Assembly: GCF_022829725.1 (NCBI RefSeq)
Contig: NZ_JAKSYG010000153.1
Location: 62,001 to 126,000, forward strand
DNA length: 64,000 nt
Origin: Methylobacterium sp. E-005
Lineage (GTDB): Bacteria; Pseudomonadota; Alphaproteobacteria; Rhizobiales; Beijerinckiaceae
Reading direction: 5' to 3'
Of this stretch, positions 60,689 to 64,000 are shown one piece after another; within the stretch, counting starts at the first letter, position 1, and the number at the start of each line of letters is the position of its first letter. Under the pieces are notes generated by a model. That model saw only the letters and a program-made list of their open reading frames with translations, made no database searches and was not told where the DNA came from. The position numbers and the translations under genes are program-made.

Positions 60689-62389
60689 ATGGCTGTCGCT
60701 CCGCATATAAACCCAACGCTGCTCGATTGGAGCCAGGTACGCACGGGGATCCAAGCCTTCCAGCGCTCGCTAAACCTCAATGGCGAGGCAAGTGCCTTTC
60801 AGTACTTTGCCCTCTCAAAAATTCTGAAGATCGACGATGACGAGATCAGGACAAATATAACGGATGGCGGCGACGATCGAGGCATTGATGCCGTGTACAT
60901 CGATGGCCGCCCGGAGCGGCGGGTGATCCACCTCTTCCAGTTCAAACACGTGGCTATCTTTGAAAAGGTGGGTAGCTCGTTTCCGTCGAACGAGATCGAT
61001 AAGATTCAAAGTTTCCTTGAGTGCTGCCTCCGCAAGGACGTGTCGCTCGAGAAGACGTGCAATCCTCTCCTCTGGAACAAAGTTCAAGACATCTGGGAGG
61101 CGCTCGAGGAGGCGGTTTATTCGCTTCACATTCATCTGTGCAACAATGCGACGGGACTAATTCAGTCTCATGCAACACGCTGTGAGGAGGCTCTCCGCCC
61201 CTACCAGCACGCAGTACTTACTCAGCACGATCTAATATGGTTTTCGCGGCACCTCTCAAAAGGCGCGACCGTCGATCGGGAGTATAATCTGGGGTTGGTT
61301 GAGGATCAGTATTTCGGCCGCACAGACGGATTTGCGAAGGGTTTGATCGGAACTGTGCGGGGTGACGAAATCGTTCGACTGATCACCGATCCCGATTTTC
61401 CGCAGGAGGTGGATGACACTCTCTTTGATGACAACATCCGTCTCTATCTCGGTGAGGAGAACGAAATAAATCGAAAGATTTTGACAACCGCACTCAGCGA
61501 CAAGAACACACAGTTCTGGTATCTCAACAATGGCATCACGATTGTGTGTGACCGCATGGATTACCAGCCGAGGTCGGCTAGTCCGAAAGTTAGGATGGTC
61601 AATCCCCAGATCGTCAACGGGGGACAAACATCGCATGCGCTCTTCGAGGCGGCGCGATTAGATCTATCTAGGATCTATGACGTCAAGCTCCTTTTGCGGG
61701 TAATTGAGACGGCGGATCGCGCCTTCACCAATAGAGTCGCGGAGGCCACTAATAGCCAGACACCTATTAGGAGCCGAGATATTCGCTCCAACGATTCGAT
61801 ACAAATACGGATTGAGAATGCTCTTTTAGGGCACGGCTACTTTTATGAGCGGAAGAACGATCAGCACATTGAGCAGCCAGCGGAAGCCCGGATCGATGCT
61901 GTCAAGCTGGGGCAAATCATTCTAGCCTATGTGCTCCGCGAACCCGACCGTGCCAAAACTTCGTCTAACCGTATCTTCGGCGAATATTATGGTTGGATAT
62001 TCGACGAGGCCATACTCTCCGCCGAGAACATTGTTGCCATGTGGCGCATCTACAAAATGGTAGATGGAGACCGCAGGCGTGCTCTGTCTGCCCTGAATTC
62101 AAGACTAAAGCGAACTTACGACGAGTCATGGCTAATCGAGGGCGTATTCCACATCCTGTACATGCTGAGCCTCACCTGCGAGCAGGAGGGGACACGCCTT
62201 TACGACTATGCCGAAGTTGAGAAGCACTATGCCTCCGTGAAGGCGCGAATCGACGAGTTCATGACACAGAATAAGGGGCAGGCGGCCTACCGGGTTTTCC
62301 GCAGCGCGATGACCAAGCAGCTCTTGGCTCGTTTTTCGAGGGGGCAGCAGCTCACTCTCGCTCTTGAACCCTCGGAGCAGCCGAGCTGA
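60689..62389 (+). CDS. AIPR-family abortive phage infection protein with nuclease-like N-terminus
   Basis: A 566-residue protein of the AIPR (abortive infection phage resistance) family. The AIPR core is clear: QFWYLNNGITIVCD at residues 275-288, NPQIVNGGQTSHA at 305-317, and later DRAFTNRVAEATNSQTPI. The N-terminus has DDRGIDAVYID (residues 62-72) then HLFQFKH (81-87), matching a PD-(D/E)xK pattern of Mrr-type nucleases (D67, Q84, K86). Codon use is visibly lower in GC than the rest of the window, a sign of transfer. An anti-phage role is expected from the family; no partner gene is obvious. Confidence 0.88.
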   Translation: MAVAPHINPTLLDWSQVRTGIQAFQRSLNLNGEASAFQYFALSKILKIDDDEIRTNITDGGDDRGIDAVYIDGRPERRVIHLFQFKHVAIFEKVGSSFPSNEIDKIQSFLECCLRKDVSLEKTCNPLLWNKVQDIWEALEEAVYSLHIHLCNNATGLIQSHATRCEEALRPYQHAVLTQHDLIWFSRHLSKGATVDREYNLGLVEDQYFGRTDGFAKGLIGTVRGDEIVRLITDPDFPQEVDDTLFDDNIRLYLGEENEINRKILTTALSDKNTQFWYLNNGITIVCDRMDYQPRSASPKVRMVNPQIVNGGQTSHALFEAARLDLSRIYDVKLLLRVIETADRAFTNRVAEATNSQTPIRSRDIRSNDSIQIRIENALLGHGYFYERKNDQHIEQPAEARIDAVKLGQIILAYVLREPDRAKTSSNRIFGEYYGWIFDEAILSAENIVAMWRIYKMVDGDRRRALSALNSRLKRTYDESWLIEGVFHILYMLSLTCEQEGTRLYDYAEVEKHYASVKARIDEFMTQNKGQAAYRVFRSAMTKQLLARFSRGQQLTLALEPSEQPS

Positions 62390-62578
62390 AGCTCAACCGC
62401 GGATGGTCTTGCGAACGGATCAAGGCTGTAATCTTCAGACCTTCCGACAAGTGGCGAATTCGTGCTTAGAGTGACCTGTCACTGCCAATTGGCTAATGGC
62501 GCAACTCGTCGTGACCGCCTTAACTACGAATGTCGAAGGGTACACGCGGAAGCGGACCTCCTCAGTGCCCGCTTTGGG

Positions 62579-63031
62579 TCATACCACGACGTCGTAAGCG
62601 GCGAGCTCGGGCAGCATCGCCTCGACGACGAAATCGACGAACGCCGCCGGCACGTCCAGGTAGAATTCCCGATCAGAATAGGCACCAACATGAGCTGGCA
62701 GCCCCCTGGCGACGAACCAAGTGGCCAGTCGGTCGAGGTCGGCTTTCGGGGTGTCGCTGAGGAACGAGATCTGTGAGCGCTCGCGGTCAGCGTCGCGGTG
62801 CCCGGTGTCACTGCAACTGAGCTGCAGGTCGACGTTGGTCCCGGGCTGCCGCAACCACACGGCCCGTTCGGTGCGTCGCAGCTCCACAAACCCCAGCGGC
62901 CCGACGAACATGCCTACGACGGTCTGGAAATGACCAGGGTTCACCCGGTTGGCGACATGGTTGAACCGCAAGAGCCCGTCCCTCGCCTCGCCAGAAGCTA
63001 CGACAGTCCCGCCCCTACATGGCACGTGCAA
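62579..63031 (-). CDS. VOC-fold (glyoxalase-like) protein
   Basis: A protein of up to 150 residues with a VOC pattern: LRFNHVANRVNPGHFQTVVG then FVGPLGFVELRRTERAVWLR, and a second half with SQISFLSDTPKADLDRLATW and YSDREFYLDVPAAFVDFVVE. The start is unclear: the frame opens at TTG (63031), GTG at 63025 and TTG at 62971 are alternatives, and the family start is near FNHVANRV. It may bind or modify a small molecule; the function is not known. It lies convergent with the AIPR gene. Confidence 0.65.
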   Translation of the reverse strand: MHVPCRGGTVVASGEARDGLLRFNHVANRVNPGHFQTVVGMFVGPLGFVELRRTERAVWLRQPGTNVDLQLSCSDTGHRDADRERSQISFLSDTPKADLDRLATWFVARGLPAHVGAYSDREFYLDVPAAFVDFVVEAMLPELAAYDVVV

Positions 63032-63109
63032 CGTGCTCGTCTCGTGCGAGCTCCTGAGGGGCGAACTGGTAAGCGCGATCTTCGCTCGACCGGGTCGATT
63101 ATGGCGACT

Positions 63110-63973
63110 TCAGCCGGGGAACGTCGAGGTTACCCGTTCGCCGCCGCGAATGAAGGTCACGGTCCAGCGCGGACTCACCCGGTTCGCCACCCTGCCGAGG
63201 TCCTGGATGCTTCTGACCGGCGCCCCATCGACTTCGACGACGACGTCACCGCGCTGGAAGATGCCGCACATCGCAAAGCCGTCTGCCTGGCACGAAGCCT
63301 TGACCGCCCCGTAAGTGCCGACGTCGATGCCGAACTGCCTCGCGGTCGCTGGTGAAACGTCAACAAACGTCGCGCCGCGGAACGGGGAGCGAACGTTCAT
63401 GACCAGCGCCGGACCGGGAGGAGTACCCTGCCCCTCGGGCGCCGCAGCACCGGGTCGGCTCGCATCCGGTTGTGCCGCCGGGGCGGGGTCGGCGACAGCC
63501 AACATGCGTCCCTTGCCCTCCATCAGGCGATTGGCTTCAGCAAACAGGGTCTGATCGAACCCGATCAACGTCGCCGCGAAAGGCAACGCAGCGCCCACCG
63601 CCAAGCCCGAGCCGACGCATCGAGCATCCCTCGGTGCGGGGGGCTTCGTTGACCCGCTGACCGTCGGATCGGCCGTGTAGGGCGAACCTTGCAGCGCGAG
63701 GGCGGCCATGTTGCCGAGAATGTCGTCGCCGTCCCTGCTCTCGCGCAGGGGCCGTTGCCAGCGATAAGGCTCGGTCTCCGCGTAGTGGTCGCGCAGCCGG
63801 TCCAACGCTTGGCCGACGATCGGTTCGTAGGCGCAGCGCTCGACGCTCTTCTCATAAGCTTGAACGGCGATCGCGGTCTGGGTCAGCCCATCGCCAAATT
63901 GGGCCGAGGCGTACGAGGGCGTCAAAGCGAGCGTTGCCGCGCCAGCCGCCGCCAATCGATTGAATCGCCTCAT
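63110..63973 (-). CDS. Exported PDZ-domain protein
   Basis: A 287-residue protein with a signal peptide (LAAAGAATLALTPSYASAQF) and a C-terminal PDZ-like domain at about residues 200-285 (FRGATFVDVSPATARQFGID, FQRGDVVVEVDGAPVRSIQD, and WTVTFIRGGERVTSTF). No trypsin or other protease domain precedes it, so it is not a DegP-type protease; the middle is Ala/Pro-rich. A periplasmic binding or scaffold role is possible. It is minus-strand and runs up to the window edge. Confidence 0.7.
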   Translation of the reverse strand: MRRFNRLAAAGAATLALTPSYASAQFGDGLTQTAIAVQAYEKSVERCAYEPIVGQALDRLRDHYAETEPYRWQRPLRESRDGDDILGNMAALALQGSPYTADPTVSGSTKPPAPRDARCVGSGLAVGAALPFAATLIGFDQTLFAEANRLMEGKGRMLAVADPAPAAQPDASRPGAAAPEGQGTPPGPALVMNVRSPFRGATFVDVSPATARQFGIDVGTYGAVKASCQADGFAMCGIFQRGDVVVEVDGAPVRSIQDLGRVANRVSPRWTVTFIRGGERVTSTFPG

Positions 63974-64000
63974 GGGATGCTCTCCTCATCCTGCATAGGA

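Overview
The window reads as chromosomal DNA of a high-GC alphaproteobacterium of the Hyphomicrobiales, most likely a Methylobacterium. The pointers are the very high GC at third codon positions, an RNase E whose S1 domain is split by a huge acidic insert and which ends in a GWW motif, a MucR-type regulator, the hisI / folE / IscU-like / yidD neighbourhood, PAS_5, DUF2336, DUF1491, DUF3606 and DUF2934 proteins, and many chemoreceptors. The genus is inferred from gene content; no marker gene was compared.

Layout. 1-6.7 kb: gpmI, a polysaccharide flippase with a CelD-type acetyltransferase, two small unknown genes and an AraC regulator. 6.7-16 kb: an AT-rich gap with a striking 18-bp palindrome array, selO, a chemoreceptor, trmL, PRC-barrel and SCO1 proteins, PilZ and PAS_5 proteins, a rhomboid protease and a CBS protein. 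16-25 kb: phoD, patatin, hisI and folE on one strand, an IscU-like scaffold and yidD on the other, a perfect consensus parS site at 21409-21424, then a four-carbon sugar-acid locus (DUF1537 kinase, PdxA2-type dehydrogenase, KdgT-type permease). 25-28 kb: a ureide set with an exported and a cytosolic hydroxyisourate hydrolase plus OHCU decarboxylase, and a soluble chemoreceptor. 28-39 kb: rne with a long leader, glcF and glcE, a second flippase, a Cache-type chemoreceptor and a GNAT enzyme. 39-46 kb: ornithine decarboxylase behind a long leader (candidate speF RNA), a GNAT enzyme, the dgcN-dgcA D-glutamate pair and a ketopantoate-reductase-like protein. 46-56 kb: a histidine kinase with a peptidoglycan-binding protein, DUF2336, small proteins, MucR, a thioesterase, hemF and a RecD-like helicase.

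At 56192 lies tRNA-Ser(CGA). Everything to its right looks accessory: an HD phosphohydrolase with an intact IS5-family element just upstream of it, a second DUF3606 protein, a DUF1345-like membrane protein, an unknown basic protein and an AIPR-family abortive-infection protein whose codon use is clearly lower in GC, then VOC and PDZ proteins. I read this as the left part of an island inserted at the tRNA; its right end and any integrase lie outside the window.

Non-coding structure is prominent: a family of about 115-bp palindromic elements (two full and two partial copies), several GC-rich hairpins that close convergent gene pairs, a 14-bp triplicate over a start codon, and two long 5' leaders (rne and ornithine decarboxylase). 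The least explained items are the array at 7096-7195, the AIPR protein with a nuclease-like N-terminus, and the tandem exported/cytosolic hydroxyisourate hydrolases.
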